Below, one piece after another: positions 11,280-24,900 of a stretch of 64,000 nucleotides of DNA. How positions within the stretch are numbered: position 1 is the first letter of the stretch; every line of letters starts with the position of its first letter. The DNA comes from Cupriavidus necator. GTDB lineage: Bacteria; Pseudomonadota; Gammaproteobacteria; Burkholderiales; Burkholderiaceae. The stretch lies in assembly GCA_022041995.1 (NCBI GenBank), contig CP074381.1, positions 2,418,001-2,482,000 of the forward strand, given 5' to 3'. Under the pieces are notes generated by a model. The model ran no database searches, was not told the DNA's origin, and was given only the letters and a program-made list of their open reading frames with translations. The translations under genes were made by a program, and so were the position numbers.

Positions 11280-11423
11280 ATTGCCCTTCTTGCCCGGCTG
11301 CCGGCGTACCCCGGCTTTCGCCTTGCGCGCAGCCCGTGGTGACGGGCCGCAAGCGTTGCCTGTCTGTCGTGCGGTGACGATGCGCGCTAGCGGGTTCCTT
11401 TCCGGCAATCAGGCGGCGGGCAA

Positions 11424-12170
11424 TCAGCCTTCCTGCACTTCGACGAATTCGTCGTCGCCGCCGCGCGCGGCCTCGACCACTTCCTGCACGGCGTTGGCAC
11501 GGCCTTCCAGGATCGCGTCAGCCACGCCGCGCACGTACAGGGCCACGGCCTTGCTCGAGTCGTCGTTGCCCGGGATCACGTAGTCGATGCCTTCCGGCGA
11601 GTGGTTGGTGTCAACCACGCCGATCACCGGCACGCCCAGCTTGTTGGCTTCGGTCACGGCAATCTTGTGGTAGCCGACGTCGACCACGAAGATCGCGTCC
11701 GGCACGCCGCCCATGTCCTTGATGCCGCCGATCGACTTTTCCAGCTTCAGCATCTCGCGCTCGAACATCAGCGCTTCCTTCTTGCTCATGGTTTCCAGCG
11801 CGCCGGCTTCCTTGGCGGCTTCCATGTCCTTCAGGCGCTTGATCGAGATCTTGACCGTCTTGAAGTTGGTCAGCATGCCGCCGAGCCAGCGGGCGTCGAC
11901 GTAGGGCATGCCGGCACGGCCAGCTTCTTCAGCCAGGATTTCGCGCGACTGGCGCTTGGTGCCCACGAAAAGGACGGTGCCGCGATTGGCTGCCAGCTGA
12001 CGCACGTACTTCATTGCGTCCTGGAACATCGGCAACGTCTTTTCGAGGTTGATGATGTGGATCTTGTTGCGATGGCCGAAGATGAAGGGGGCCATCTTCG
12101 GGTTCCAGAAGCGGGTCTGGTGGCCGAAGTGGCAACCGGCTTCCAGCATTTCGCGCATGGTAACGGACAT
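11424..12170 (-). CDS. rpsB: 30S ribosomal protein S2
   Basis: The 248-aa protein starts at the ATG at 12170 ([20 protein letters not shown]) after a GGAG Shine-Dalgarno. The family signatures [13 protein letters not shown] and the [10 protein letters not shown] near the C-terminus are present. S2 joins the small subunit late in assembly. It is the first gene of the leftward translation/envelope operon and has a structured leader. Confidence 0.97.
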   Translation of the reverse strand: MSVTMREMLEAGCHFGHQTRFWNPKMAPFIFGHRNKIHIINLEKTLPMFQDAMKYVRQLAANRGTVLFVGTKRQSREILAEEAGRAGMPYVDARWLGGMLTNFKTVKISIKRLKDMEAAKEAGALETMSKKEALMFEREMLKLEKSIGGIKDMGGVPDAIFVVDVGYHKIAVTEANKLGVPVIGVVDTNHSPEGIDYVIPGNDDSSKAVALYVRGVADAILEGRANAVQEVVEAARGGDDEFVEVQEG

Positions 12171-12328
12171 GTAAATCTCCAAAGGGTTAGGTCTGAAGCC
12201 CGCCCCGACATTCCTGAAAAGGAACACCCCGGATAGGCGGGCCAGCGATTTCAAACAACGGCAGGAATATCCTGCAAAATTCCGAGCCTGGCGCGCGCAA
12301 TGCTGCGCCGCAACCAAGTCAGCCCGCT
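12171..12328 (-). promoter_or_regulatory. Structured 5' leader of rpsB
   Basis: Between the rpsB promoter and start the leader of roughly 150 bases can form several hairpins. One has a 7-bp outer stem (198-204 with 236-242, counting from 12000) enclosing a TTCCT/AGGAA hairpin with a four-base loop (12211-12224). Another has the arms GCAGGA and TCCTGC (12261-12275). S2 represses its own mRNA in gammaproteobacteria through such a leader; a similar role here is inferred. Confidence 0.45.
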
Positions 12329-12358
12329 ATTGTAGCAATAAAAGTGCGGCCCGCTCAA
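12329..12358 (-). promoter_or_regulatory. rpsB promoter
   Basis: On the minus strand TTGAGC (12358-12353) and TACAAT (12334-12329) are 18 bases apart, a good sigma-70 match. Transcription should begin near 12322 and run through rpsB, tsf and the downstream genes. Confidence 0.65.
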
Positions 12359-12435
12359 GCCGCCCGGTGCCCTGACGGCCTGTGGACTCAGCCCAGGACG
12401 GCCGCACACAGGCTGCGATCTGGTCCCGATGGTGC

Positions 12436-12441
12436 GATAAT
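12436..12441 (+). promoter_or_regulatory. Possible -10 element for map
   Basis: GATAAT lies 65 bases before the map start, with CTGCGA at 12413-12418, 17 bases upstream, as a poor -35. It shares the 335-base gene-free gap (12171-12505) with the rpsB promoter and leader; nothing else is seen in that gap. Confidence 0.4.
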
Positions 12442-12505
12442 CCCACATTGATCTTTCGATTCCGGCGCGGCCAGTGGCCTCGCCATCACTTTCTGGCGAC
12501 GCAGC

Positions 12506-13324
12506 ATGAGCATTTACCTGAACACCGCCGAAGACATCGCCCAGATGCGCGTGGCTTGCCGCCTTGCCTCCGAAGTCCTCGACTACATCACGCCCTTTGT
12601 CCAGCCGGGCGTTACCACCGGCGAGCTGGATCGCCTGTGCCACGCCTATATGCGTGACGTGCAAGGCACCGTGCCGGCGCCACTGAACTACGCCCCGCCC
12701 GGCTACCCGCCCTTCCCCGGCGCGATCTGCACCTCGGTCAACGACGTGATCTGCCACGGCATCCCGGGCGACCGGGTGCTCAAGGGCGGCGATGCCATCA
12801 ACCTGGACATCACCGTCATCACCAAGGAAGGCTACTACGGCGACACCAGCCGCATGTTCATCGCCGGCGAGGGCTCGATCCTGGCCAAGCGCCTGGCGCA
12901 AGTGACCTATGAATGCATGTGGAAGGGTATCGCGCAGGTTCGCCACGGCGCCCGCCTAGGCGACATCGGCCACGCCATCCAGGTGCACGCCGAAGCCGCC
13001 GGCTACAGCGTGGTGCGCGAGTACTGCGGCCATGGCATCGGCAAGAACTTCCACGAAGACCCGCAGATCCTGCACTACGGCCGCCCGGGCACCGGCGCCG
13101 AGATCAAGGCCGGCATGATCTTCACCGTGGAGCCGATGATCAACGCCGGCAAGCGCGATATCCGCACCATGCCCGACCAGTGGACGGTCAAGACCCGCGA
13201 CCGCAGCCTGTCGGCGCAGTGGGAGCACACCGTGCTGGTCACGGAAACCGGCTACGAGGTCCTGACGGTATCCGCCGGGACCCCGGCCCCGCCGGCCTTT
13301 ATCACCGATTCCGTCGCGGCCTGA
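12506..13324 (+). CDS. map: Type I methionine aminopeptidase
   Basis: The 272-aa enzyme removes the initiator methionine from new proteins. The five metal ligands are in their usual motifs: Asp in NLDITVI, Asp in GDTSRMF, His in CGHGIGKNFHE, Glu in FTVEPM and Glu in WEHTVLV. It lies opposite rpsB, as in many proteobacteria, and is followed by glnD after a weak terminator. Confidence 0.96.
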   Translation: MSIYLNTAEDIAQMRVACRLASEVLDYITPFVQPGVTTGELDRLCHAYMRDVQGTVPAPLNYAPPGYPPFPGAICTSVNDVICHGIPGDRVLKGGDAINLDITVITKEGYYGDTSRMFIAGEGSILAKRLAQVTYECMWKGIAQVRHGARLGDIGHAIQVHAEAAGYSVVREYCGHGIGKNFHEDPQILHYGRPGTGAEIKAGMIFTVEPMINAGKRDIRTMPDQWTVKTRDRSLSAQWEHTVLVTETGYEVLTVSAGTPAPPAFITDSVAA

Positions 13325-13342
13325 GGCCGCACTGTAGCCAGG

Positions 13343-13370
13343 GGCGCCTGACCGGGCGCCTTTCTTTTTC
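13343..13370 (+). terminator. Hairpin with T-rich tail after map
   Basis: GGCGCC at 13343-13348 and 13355-13360 can pair around a six-base loop and is followed by TTTCTTTTT. It lies six bases before the GTG start of glnD. It probably reduces read-through from map, unless the true glnD start is the later ATG. Confidence 0.55.
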
Positions 13371-13375
13371 CAGCC

Positions 13376-15994
13376 GTGCCCACCAACCCGCTCCTCGAGC
13401 CTGCCATCTCCATGGACACCACGCCGGAACTGCTGCTTGCCGCGCGCGTGCGCGACAAGCTCAAAGCCGACAAGCAGGCGCTGTTTGCCGACTTCAACGC
13501 CAGCGCCAATGTCGGCACGCTGATCACGCGGCTGCGCCGCGCCGTCGACGCCGCGCTGGTGGAAGCCTGGCGCGGCCTCGGAATGCCCGCCGGCGCAGCG
13601 CTGGTGGCGGTGGGCGGCTATGGCCGCGGCGAGCTGCTGCCATACTCCGACGTCGACGTGCTGCTGTTGCTGCCCGCCGAGCCCGACCAGGACACCACCG
13701 GGCGCCTGGAGCGTTTTATCGGCCTGTGCTGGGACCTTGGGCTGGAGATCGGCTCTTCGGTGCGCACGGTGGGCGATTGCATCCGCGAGTCGCGCCAGGA
13801 CGTCACTATCCAGACCTCGCTACTGGAAGCGCGGCTGTTGACCGGCAGCCGCAAGCTGTTCGAGTCGATGCGTACGCGCTACCTCGCCGACCTGGACCCG
13901 GCCGCGTTCTTCCAGGCCAAGCTGCTGGAAATGCGCCAGCGCCACGCCAAATACCAGGACACGCCCTACGCGCTCGAGCCCAACTGCAAGGAAAGCCCGG
14001 GCGGCCTGCGCGACCTGCAGGTGATCCTGTGGATGACCAAGGCGGCGGGCCTGGGCGACAGCTGGAAAGAACTGTTCGAGCGCGGCCTGCTGACACAGCG
14101 CGAAGCGCAGGAGCTGGCGCGCAACGAGCGCCTGCTCAAGACGATCCGCGCGCGCCTGCACCTGGTGGCTGGCCGGCGCCAGGACGTGCTGGTATTCGAC
14201 CTGCAGACCGCGCTGGCGGAGTCCTTCGGCTATCGCCAGACCACCAACAAGCGCGCCAGCGAACAACTGATGCGCCGCTACTACTGGGCGGCCAAGGCGG
14301 TCACGCAGCTCAACAGCGTGCTGCTGCTGAACATCGAGGCGATGCTGTTCCCGAGCGAGTCTCAGGTGACGCGCGTGCTCAACGAGCGCTTTGTCGAGCG
14401 CCAGGGCATGCTGGAGATCACCAGCGACGACGTCTATGAACGCGACCCGCACGCGATCCTGGAAACTTTCCTGCTATACCAGCGCACGCCCGGCGTGAAA
14501 GGCCTGTCGCCGCGCACGCTGCGCGGGCTGTACAACGCACGCACCGTGATGAACGCGGGCTGGCGCAACGATCCGGAAAACCGCCGCCTGTTCCTGGCCA
14601 TCATGCAGGAGCCGCAGGGCATCACCCACGCGCTGCGCCTGATGAACCAGACCAGCGTGCTGGGCCGCTACCTGATCAACTTCCGGCGCATCGTCGGCCA
14701 GATGCAGCACGACCTGTTCCACGTCTACACCGTGGACCAGCACATCCTGATGGTGGTGCGCAACATGCGCCGCTTCGCCATCGTCGAGCACACCCACGAG
14801 TTCCCGTTCTGCAGCCAGCTGATGGCCAGCTTCGACAAGCCGTGGGTGCTGTGGGTGGCAGCGCTGTTCCACGACATCGCCAAGGGCCGCGGCGGCGACC
14901 ACTCAACGCTAGGCACCGTAGATGCGCGCCGCTTCTGCAAGCAGCACGGCATTGCGCGCGAAGACGCCGACCTGATCTGCTGGCTGGTCGAGCACCACCT
15001 GACCATGAGCCACGTGGCGCAGAAGCAGGACCTGACCGATCCCGACGTGATCCACGCCTTTGCCCGCGTGGTCGGCAGCGAACGCTACCTGACCGCGCTC
15101 TACCTGCTGACCGTGGCCGACATCCGCGGCACCAGCCCCAAGGTATGGAACGCGTGGAAGGGCAAGCTGCTGGAAGACCTGTACCACATCACGCTGCGCG
15201 TGCTGGGCGGCGCGCGCGTGGACTCACATTCGCTGTGGTCGCAGCGCAAGGAGGACACCATCTCCGAGCTGCGCCTGAAGGCCTTCGACCCGGCGCTGGG
15301 CAAGTCCCTGTGGGCGCAGCTCGACGTGGCCTTCTTCCTGCGCCACGATTCGCACGATATCGCCTGGCTCACGCGCCACCTGTACAACAAGGTGGACAGC
15401 CCCACGCCGGTGGTCAAGGCACGCGTCTCCCCCGCCGGCGAAGGCCTGCAGGTGGCGGTCTACGTCAAGGACCAGCCCGACCTGTTCGCGCGCATCTGCG
15501 GCTACTTCGAGCGCAAGGCGTTCTCGATCCAGGACGCCAAGATCCACACCACGCGCCACGGCTACGCGCTGGACACGTTCCAGGTCACCGACCCCGGCAT
15601 GGCCGGCGACGGCGGCAGCTACCGCGACATCATCGCGCTGGTCGAGCACGAACTGTGCGAGCGGCTGCGCCTGCAAGGCGCACTGCCCGAACCCGCGCAG
15701 GGACGGCTGTCGCGCCAGTCGCGCAGCTTCCCGATCAAGCCGCGCGTCGACCTGCGCCCGGACGAGCGCGGCCAGTATTACCTGCTGTCGCTGTCCGCCA
15801 ACGACCGCACCGGCCTGCTGTACGCCATCGCCCGCGTACTGGCACGGCATCGCGTATCCGTCCACACGGCACGCATCAACACCCTGGGCGAACGCGTCGA
15901 AGACGTGTTCCTGGTCGACGGCAGCCGCCTGGCCGCCGACAACCGATTGCAGATTCAGCTTGAACAGGACTTGCTCGCCGCCCTCGCCATCTGA
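13376..15994 (+). CDS. glnD: GlnD bifunctional uridylyltransferase/uridylyl-removing enzyme of PII
   Basis: GlnD senses glutamine and uridylylates or deuridylylates PII proteins, controlling nitrogen assimilation. The 872-aa protein has the nucleotidyltransferase motif [19 protein letters not shown] (about residues 80-98) and the PII-UTase middle. The HD domain has [16 protein letters not shown] near residue 498, and two C-terminal ACT domains follow (about 710-790 and 800-870). The start used is GTG at 13376; the ATG at 13412 ([16 protein letters not shown]) is a good alternative because the GTG sits against the terminator hairpin. Confidence 0.95.
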   Translation: MPTNPLLEPAISMDTTPELLLAARVRDKLKADKQALFADFNASANVGTLITRLRRAVDAALVEAWRGLGMPAGAALVAVGGYGRGELLPYSDVDVLLLLPAEPDQDTTGRLERFIGLCWDLGLEIGSSVRTVGDCIRESRQDVTIQTSLLEARLLTGSRKLFESMRTRYLADLDPAAFFQAKLLEMRQRHAKYQDTPYALEPNCKESPGGLRDLQVILWMTKAAGLGDSWKELFERGLLTQREAQELARNERLLKTIRARLHLVAGRRQDVLVFDLQTALAESFGYRQTTNKRASEQLMRRYYWAAKAVTQLNSVLLLNIEAMLFPSESQVTRVLNERFVERQGMLEITSDDVYERDPHAILETFLLYQRTPGVKGLSPRTLRGLYNARTVMNAGWRNDPENRRLFLAIMQEPQGITHALRLMNQTSVLGRYLINFRRIVGQMQHDLFHVYTVDQHILMVVRNMRRFAIVEHTHEFPFCSQLMASFDKPWVLWVAALFHDIAKGRGGDHSTLGTVDARRFCKQHGIAREDADLICWLVEHHLTMSHVAQKQDLTDPDVIHAFARVVGSERYLTALYLLTVADIRGTSPKVWNAWKGKLLEDLYHITLRVLGGARVDSHSLWSQRKEDTISELRLKAFDPALGKSLWAQLDVAFFLRHDSHDIAWLTRHLYNKVDSPTPVVKARVSPAGEGLQVAVYVKDQPDLFARICGYFERKAFSIQDAKIHTTRHGYALDTFQVTDPGMAGDGGSYRDIIALVEHELCERLRLQGALPEPAQGRLSRQSRSFPIKPRVDLRPDERGQYYLLSLSANDRTGLLYAIARVLARHRVSVHTARINTLGERVEDVFLVDGSRLAADNRLQIQLEQDLLAALAI

Positions 15995-16016
15995 GGCGGG
16001 CGGGCAGCATCAACAT

Positions 16017-17864
16017 ATGACCGACAGCAATTCGCCGAAGCGCAAGACGCTAGGTATCAAGGCCGCCAGCGACACCGGCACGGCCGCGCGCAAGACCGGC
16101 ACCCGCCCCGTGCGCGTGTCCGACCTGAACCGCAAGCGCGTGCAAGCCGTCTCCGAAGGCATCAAGCGCGCCCAGGAGCGCGCCGGCGGCAAGACCGGCG
16201 GCCGTCCGGCCCAGGGCGAACCGCAGGCCGGCGCAGCCCAACCGCGCAAGCCCCGCGCGCCGCGTCCCGCTGACGGCGAACGCCAGGCACGCCCGCGCCG
16301 CCCGGAAGGTGGCGAGGCGCGTCCGCGCCGCTTCGGCGATGACGAAAGCCGTCCCCGCCGTTATGGCGACGACCGGGGCGAGGCACGTCCGCGCCGTTTC
16401 GAAGGCGGCGAAGCGCGCCCGCCGCGCCGTTTTGGCGACGACGACAATCGCCCGCGCCGCACGGGCGATGACCGTGGCGAGGCACGCCCGCGCAGCTTTG
16501 AAGGCGCCGAAGCGCGCCCGCCGCGCCGTTTTGGCGACGACGACAACCGCCCCCGCCGCATGGGCGACGATCGCGGCGAGGCACGTCCGCGCCGTTTTGA
16601 AGGCGGCGAAGCGCGCCCGCCGCGCCGCTTCGGCGACGACGACAACCGCCCCCGCCGCACAGGCGATGATCGCGGCGAGGCACGTCCGCGCCGTTTCGAA
16701 GGCGGCGAAGCGCGTCCGCCGCGCCGTGCTGGCGAGGACAACAACCGTCCGCGCCGGTTCGAAGGCACCGACTCGCGTCCGCGCCGCGTTGGCGATAACG
16801 AGAACCGTCCCCGCCGTTTCGAAGCCACCGACTCGCGTCCGCGCCGTTATGGCGATGACGAGAACCGCCCCCGCCGCTTCGAAGGCGCCGACTCGCGTCC
16901 GCGCCGCTATGGCGACGACGACAAGCGCCCGCGTCCCGCGCCCTCGGGCGAGCGCCGCCGCGAAGGCACCGCGCCGGCGCGCCGCTTCAGCGACGCCGCC
17001 GACCGCATCCGCACCGCCGGCCCGGCACGCCAGCAGGCACCGGCCGCGCGCCAGGAAAAGCCCGCGCCCGCCCGCGCCGAGTCCAGCCACGACGACGGCC
17101 TGGTGCGCCTGTCCAAGCGCATGTCCGAACTGGGCCTGTGCTCGCGCCGCGAAGCCGACGAATGGATCCCGCACGGCTGGGTGCTGGTCGACGGCAAGCC
17201 CGTGACCGAACTGGGCAGCCGCATCCGCCCCGACGCCGAGATCGAGATCATGCAGGAAGCGCGCTCCGAACAAGGCGAGCGTGTCACGGTGCTGCTGAAC
17301 AAGCCGGTAGGCTACGTCTCCGGCCAGGCCGAGGACGGCTACGAGCCGGCCGCGGTGCTGTTCGCCCCCGAGAACCAGTGGGAAGGCGACCCCACGCGCA
17401 AGCGCTTTGCCCCGTGGCAACGCAAGAGCCTGGCACCCGCCGGCCGACTTGATATCGACTCAACGGGCCTGCTGGTGCTGACGCAGGACGGCCGCGTCGC
17501 GCGCGCGCTGATCGGCGAGGATTCGACCGTCGAGAAGGAATACCTGGTGCGTGTGGTCTGGCACTCGCCGCAGGGCGTGGTCGAGCGCAATATCAGCGCG
17601 GAATTCCCGGCCGATGATCTCGAGCTGCTGCGCCACGGGCTGTCGCTGGATGGCGTGCCGCTCAAGCCGGCCAAGGTCAGCTGGCAGAACGAGGAGCAGT
17701 TGCGCTTCGTGCTGCGCGAGGGCCGCAAGCGCCAGATCCGCCGCATGTGCGAACAGGTCGGGCTGCAGGTGGTCGGCCTCAAGCGCGTGCGCATGGGACG
17801 CGTGGTGCTGGGGGATTTGCCGCCGGGCAAGTGGCGGTTCCTGGGGCAGTTTGAGAAGTTCTGA
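16017..17864 (+). CDS. RsuA-family 23S rRNA pseudouridine synthase with a long repeat-rich N-terminal arm
   Basis: The C-terminal 250 residues have an S4 RNA-binding domain ([20 protein letters not shown]) and a pseudouridine synthase core. The catalytic Asp is in [14 protein letters not shown], and [16 protein letters not shown] follows. This is the RsuA/RluB/RluE/RluF family; the tail resembles RluF, but RluB cannot be excluded. The N-terminal 365 residues are disordered, rich in R, D, G, E and P, and built from tandem repeats. The ATG at 16017 follows glnD by 22 bases. At 615 aa it is about twice the size of E. coli RluF. Confidence 0.85.
   Translation: MTDSNSPKRKTLGIKAASDTGTAARKTGTRPVRVSDLNRKRVQAVSEGIKRAQERAGGKTGGRPAQGEPQAGAAQPRKPRAPRPADGERQARPRRPEGGEARPRRFGDDESRPRRYGDDRGEARPRRFEGGEARPPRRFGDDDNRPRRTGDDRGEARPRSFEGAEARPPRRFGDDDNRPRRMGDDRGEARPRRFEGGEARPPRRFGDDDNRPRRTGDDRGEARPRRFEGGEARPPRRAGEDNNRPRRFEGTDSRPRRVGDNENRPRRFEATDSRPRRYGDDENRPRRFEGADSRPRRYGDDDKRPRPAPSGERRREGTAPARRFSDAADRIRTAGPARQQAPAARQEKPAPARAESSHDDGLVRLSKRMSELGLCSRREADEWIPHGWVLVDGKPVTELGSRIRPDAEIEIMQEARSEQGERVTVLLNKPVGYVSGQAEDGYEPAAVLFAPENQWEGDPTRKRFAPWQRKSLAPAGRLDIDSTGLLVLTQDGRVARALIGEDSTVEKEYLVRVVWHSPQGVVERNISAEFPADDLELLRHGLSLDGVPLKPAKVSWQNEEQLRFVLREGRKRQIRRMCEQVGLQVVGLKRVRMGRVVLGDLPPGKWRFLGQFEKF
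16310..16925 (+). repeat. In-frame tandem repeats coding an R/D/G-rich arm
   Basis: The DNA repeats in two patterns. About four copies of a 99-base unit code 33 residues beginning [19 protein letters not shown] and ending in a G-D-D cluster. About three copies of a 60-base unit code 20 residues of the type [20 protein letters not shown]. All unit lengths are multiples of three, so copy-number change would keep the frame. Confidence 0.85.
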
Positions 17865-17883
17865 TTCCGGAATTTGCCGACAC

Positions 17884-17912
17884 AAAAAACCGGTCCCCAG
17901 GACCGGTTTTTT
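17884..17912. terminator. Bidirectional terminator between the pseudouridine synthase gene and def
   Basis: A perfect stem AAAAAACCGGTC / GACCGGTTTTTT with a five-base loop lies between the convergent genes. It has an A-run on the left and a T-run on the right, so it can stop transcription from both sides. Confidence 0.9.
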
Positions 17913-17951
17913 TGCGCCTTGCGCGGTATCGATACCGCGCCGCACAGCTCG

Positions 17952-18485
17952 TCAATCGTCACTATTCGGCGGCAAATCCGGAAATAACACCTCCGTAAAC
18001 CCAAACTGCCTGAAATCCTTGATCCGCATCGGATACAGGATCCCCTGCAAGTGGTCGCACTCATGCTGCACCACCCGCGCATGGAAGCCTTCGGCCACGC
18101 GTTCGATGCGGTTGCCCATCAGGTCGTAGCCGCTGTACTTCAGCCGCAGGTGGCGCGGCACCACGCCGCGCAGGCCGGGCACTGACAGGCAGCCTTCCCA
18201 GCCGTCCTCCATCTCGTCGGACTGCAATTCCAGCCCCGGGTTGATCAGCACCGTCTTGGGCACGGTAGGCGCGTCCGGATAGCGCGGGTTGCGGTCGAAG
18301 CCAAAGATCACCACCTGCAGGTCCACGCCGATCTGCGGCGCGGCCAGGCCGGCGCCGTTGGCGTGGTCCATGGTGTCGAACATGTCTTCGATCAGCGTGC
18401 GCAGCTCCGGCGTATTGAAGCGTTCGACCGGCCGCGCCACCTGCAGCAGGCGCGGATCGCCCATCTTGAGAATCTCGCGGATCAT
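17952..18485 (-). CDS. def: Peptide deformylase
   Basis: The 177-aa metalloenzyme removes the formyl group from new proteins. All three family motifs are present: [18 protein letters not shown] (metal Cys) and QHECDHLQG (metal His pair and catalytic Glu). It is the last gene of smc-zipA-ligA-def, 14 bases after ligA. Many betaproteobacteria carry a second def next to fmt, so this may be one of two copies. Confidence 0.95.
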   Translation of the reverse strand: MIREILKMGDPRLLQVARPVERFNTPELRTLIEDMFDTMDHANGAGLAAPQIGVDLQVVIFGFDRNPRYPDAPTVPKTVLINPGLELQSDEMEDGWEGCLSVPGLRGVVPRHLRLKYSGYDLMGNRIERVAEGFHARVVQHECDHLQGILYPMRIKDFRQFGFTEVLFPDLPPNSDD

Positions 18486-18499
18486 AGTTGTTTCCCCGG

Positions 18500-20641
<2,142 letters not shown>

Positions 20642-21954
20642 CTAGATGCTGAACAGGCGCAGCGCCACCAACGACCCGGCCGGCATGCCGCGCGCCTCCA
20701 GCTTGTTGTACAGCGTGTCAAGCTGGCTGAAGATCGCGACGAACGAGGCCTCGGTCAGCGGCCGCATATTGTCGTCGACCAGTTGCGCGCCCATGCGCTG
20801 GGCCAGCGTGTGGCCGTACTCGCACACGGTCTTGAACGGCCTGGCGGCCTGGTCGGCCACCGGCACGTCGAGCAGCAGCGTGATCTGGCGGCCGGCCTTG
20901 ACGGTCAGGTCGTCGCGCAAGAAGTTGGTGTCGCCGAACTGCAGCGTGAACAGCGGACGCTGCACGCCCTCGGCGTTGGCCTGGTAGCGGATAAAGCGGG
21001 TGCCATCGCGCGACAGCACCAGCCCGTCCTGCGTGGCCACGTTCTGCACGTACGCCGCCGACCACGGCGCGCCATCCGAGATCACGTTGACGCCGAGCTG
21101 CACATCGCAGCCGGCGGCAAAGCCATCCAGCTCGCGCGCATTGGCGACGGTCTCGCTCATGTCAGGCAGGTCGGCCGAGGCATCGAGCGACTCGGCCAGC
21201 GACTCCACCGCGGTGATGAATTCCGAGAACTCCAGCGCGTTGAGCGGACCGCCGCGGTTGGCCAGCTGCACGCCGACCTGCAGGTCTTCGTACTGGTGGC
21301 CGGCGGTGACCGGCTCCCATGCATTGGCTTCGGTGCGCAGGCCTTCGATATGGACCTGCTTGGTGCCGGCGCGGCGCAGCCGGCCGGTCAGCGGCAGGAT
21401 GCGGTCACCGGAGGCCTTGCGCTCCAGGTGCAGGGGCACGATGCAGTCGATCAGCGGATCGATCAAGGCCGGCGTGGGCTGGCCATCGGGCACGGCGGCC
21501 ACCGGGGCCGGAGCCGGCGCGGGAACCGGGGCCGGAGTAGCCTCGGCTTCGGCCTCGTCCTCGGCGGCCTCGGCATGCCTCGCGGCGGCCGCGACGGACA
21601 CTTCCTCGGCGACGACTTCGTCGGCGTCCGCGGTGCTTGCGGCGGCCGCGGCGGCCGCAGCCGCGTGGTTGTTGTCCGTCGCCACCGCGGCACCGGCCAT
21701 GGCCGGCGCCGGGATAGCGTCGGCTCACGCCGCGGTGCCTGCTCGGCAGCGGCTTCGTGCAGGTGCGCGGCGGTTTCCGGCGCGGTGCTCTGGCCGACCA
21801 CCGGCTCGCGCATCGGCGGCAGGTCGTCTTCAGGGCTGAGCTCGCGCGGGCGGCGCGCCTTGCGGATCTGCCACTGGTTGTAGCCGAACACCAGTACCAC
21901 GAAAACCAGGCCCGCGACGATCAGCGCGGTCTGCAGGTCCATGTTCAGTTTCAT
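20642..21954 (-). pseudogene. zipA: ZipA-like cell division protein, frame broken in the linker
   Basis: ZipA anchors FtsZ to the membrane. The start (MKLNMDLQTALIVAGLVFVV) overlaps the smc stop as ATGA and encodes one N-terminal membrane helix, then a charged segment. The reading frame must shift by one base near 21700-21726 to join the Ala/Glu/Pro-rich linker and the 220-residue ZipA C-terminal domain. That domain contains the LPLTGRLRRAGTKQVHIEG and LLLDVPVADQAARPF stretches. A TGA in the second frame at about 21725 fixes the upstream limit. Restored, the protein would be 437 aa. No long homopolymer marks the break. Confidence 0.82.
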
Positions 21955-24900
21955 GCTGCCTCCGCCATCGAAACCGCCGCGTCCATATCCACGGCCACGA
22001 TACGCGAAACGCCCTGCTCCTGCATGGTCACGCCAATGAGTTGATGAGCCATTTCCATGGCAATCTTGTTATGTGAGATGAAAACGAATTGAGTCTTGTC
22101 CGACATGCGCGCCACCATATTGGCGTAGCGTTCGGTGTTGGCGTCGTCCAGCGGCGCGTCCACCTCGTCCAGCAGGCAGAACGGTGCCGGGTTGAGCTGG
22201 AACATGGCAAACACCAGCGCGATCGCGGTCAGCGCCTTCTCGCCGCCCGACAGCAGGTGGATGGTCGAGTTCTTCTTGCCCGGGGGTTGCGCCATCACCT
22301 GCACGCCGGCGTCGAGGATCTCCTCGCCGGTCATGATCAGGCGCGCCTGGCCGCCGCCGAACAGCGACGGGAACAGCTCGCCGAAATGATGGTTGACCTG
22401 ATCGAAGGTGCCCTGCAGCAGCGCGCGGGTTTCCTGGTCGATCTTGGCGATCGCGTCTTCCAGCGTATTGATGGCGTCGTTCAGGTCGGCCGACTGCGCA
22501 TCGAGGAAGGTCTTGCGCTCGCGCGCCGCGGCCAGCTCGTCGAGCGCGGCCATGTTGACCGGACCCAGCGCGTTGATGGCGTTGTTGATGCGCGTGACTT
22601 CGCCCTGCAGGTACGACGGCTTCAGGTCGCCGGTCAGCTTGTCGGCCAGCGCGGCCTCGTCCACCTCGGCCGTGGTCAGCTGCTCGCTGAATTGCTCCTG
22701 ATTCAGGCGCGCGGCCTGTTCCTTGAGCTGCAGTTCAGTGATGCGGTCGCGCAGCGGCTGCAGGCTGCGTTCGGCGGCCAGGCGCTGTTCGTCGAACTGG
22801 CGCAGCTGTGCCGACAGCGCATCCAGCTCGGTGCGCGCGATGGTGAGCTTTTCTTCCTTCTCGGCGCGGCGCTCCAGCGCTTCCTGCAAGCCGGTGTGCG
22901 CGGTCTGCTCGTTGATGGTCTCCAGCTCGGCGCGGGCGTTTTCCAGGGATTCGGCAATGCGTTCGGCCTGGTCGGCGGCCACCTGGATATTGCGGCGCAG
23001 CTCGTCGATGCGGCTGGTCAGGTTGCGCTCGGCAAAGAGGGCTTCCTGTGCGGCGCGCTCGAAGTCGCGCAGCTGGTGGCGCGCGCCCGAAAGCTTGCTG
23101 TCCAGCGCCTCGAAGGCCATCTGCTGGTCTTCATGCGTGGCCTGCATCTCGGCCAGCGCGGCGTCGTGCTGCTCGAAGCTGGCTTCGGATTCGGCGCGGA
23201 TGGCGCGCTGCTCTTCGATCTGCGCGTGGATCTCGTCCAGTTCCTCGCGGATCTGGCCGCTGCGGGCGGAATAGCGTTCCATCGCCTGCGACAGCTTGAG
23301 CACATCCATCTGCAACGCGTGCACGCGGCGGGTAGCCTGCTCGGCGCGCGCGCGGGCATCGCCCAGCCCCTGGCTGGCCTGGGTGTAGGCCGCTTCGGCA
23401 CGCACCGCCTGGGTCTTGGCTTCGTCGGACAGCAGCAGCTGCGCGCGCGCCTGCTTCTGCAGGTTTTCGATTTCCTGCTCGCGTGCCAGCATGCCGGCCT
23501 GCTCGGAATCGGCGGCGTAGATCTGGATGGCGTTGCGGCCCACCAGATGGCCCTCGGCCACCACGAACGACGCGCCATCCGGCAGCGTGTTGCGCGCGGC
23601 CAGCGCCTGCGCCATGTCGGTGGCGACATAGACATCGGCCAGCCAGTCCTGCATCACGGCGCGGATGCCGGGCTCGGTGATCTGCACCAGCGACATCAGC
23701 GGGCGCAGGCCGGCAGGCGTTTCCAGCGGGCGGGCGGCGGCCGGCGGCGAGTAAAACGCCAGCTTGGCCGGCGGCGCGTCGGACAGGAAGGCCTTGACCC
23801 AGTCCAGGTTCGACACTTCCAGCGCGGCCAGCTTCTCGCGCAGCACGGATTCGAGCGCGTTTTCCCAGCCCGGCTCGATATGGACCTTCTTCCACAGGCG
23901 CGGCAGCTCGGCCAGCTCATGCCGGGCCAGCCACGGCTGCACCTTGCCGTCGGTCTGCACGTTCTCCTGCAGCTGGCGCAGCGCCGACAGGCGCGCTTCC
24001 AGCGTGGCAATGGCGGCGGCTTCGCTGTGCACGCGCGCCTGCGCGGCGCGGCGCGCTTCGTCCAGGCGCGGCACGCTCTCTTCGGCGTCGGCCAGCACGG
24101 CCTGGGCTTCCTCGACCAGCGCTTCCTGCTCGGCCAGCTCGGCGCGGGCCTGCTCAAGGCGGGTCTCGTCGGGGCGGTCCAGGCCCTTTTCTTCTGCCGA
24201 CAGGCGTTCGCGGCGCTGTTCCAGCTGCTGCAGCATCTGGTCGGCGCTGCGCTGCTGCGCGGCTTCGAGCTTCAGGGCCTGCTCAGCTTGCATGATGCCG
24301 GTGCGCTGCTCGTTGAGCAGTTGCTGGGCGTCGCGCCATTGCGCTTCCAGCGTCGGCAGCTCGTCGTTCTTGTGGGCGACGGCTTCCTGCGCCTCGACCG
24401 TGCGGCCTTCGGCCACGGCCAGGTTTTCTTCGGCCTGCGCGAGTTCGTCGGTGGCCTGTTCGGCCTTGCCCTGCCACTGCTCGCGCTGTCCGGTCAGCGC
24501 GGCGATCTGGGCCTGCACACGGTTGCGCGATTCGACCACGTAGCGGATCTCGGCTTCCAGCTTGCTGACTTCGGCATTGGCCTCATACAGCTTGCCCTGC
24601 GCGGCGTGCATGCCATCGGACGCCGCGTAGTGCGCGGCGCGCATGGTTTCGAGCTCGGCTTCGACATGGCGCAGCTGCGCGGTCTGCGCCTCCAGGTCGA
24701 TCTGGGCCTGCTCGATGGCACGCTGGTGGCGTTCCTGCTCTTGCTGGGCCTCGCGCTTGCGCAGCAGCCACAGCAGGTGCTGCTTTTCTTCGCCATCTGC
24801 GTGCAGCGTCTTGAAGCGCTGCGCCACCTCGGCCTGGCCTTCCAGTTTCTCGAGGTTGCTGCCGAGTTCGCGCAGGATGTCCTCAACGCGGGTCAGGTTC

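Noticed and set aside
16050..17420. Long minus-strand frame opposite the pseudouridine synthase repeats
   Set aside because: It is low-complexity Ala/Arg/Val sequence mirroring the repeat arm; the sense strand has a recognised enzyme domain.
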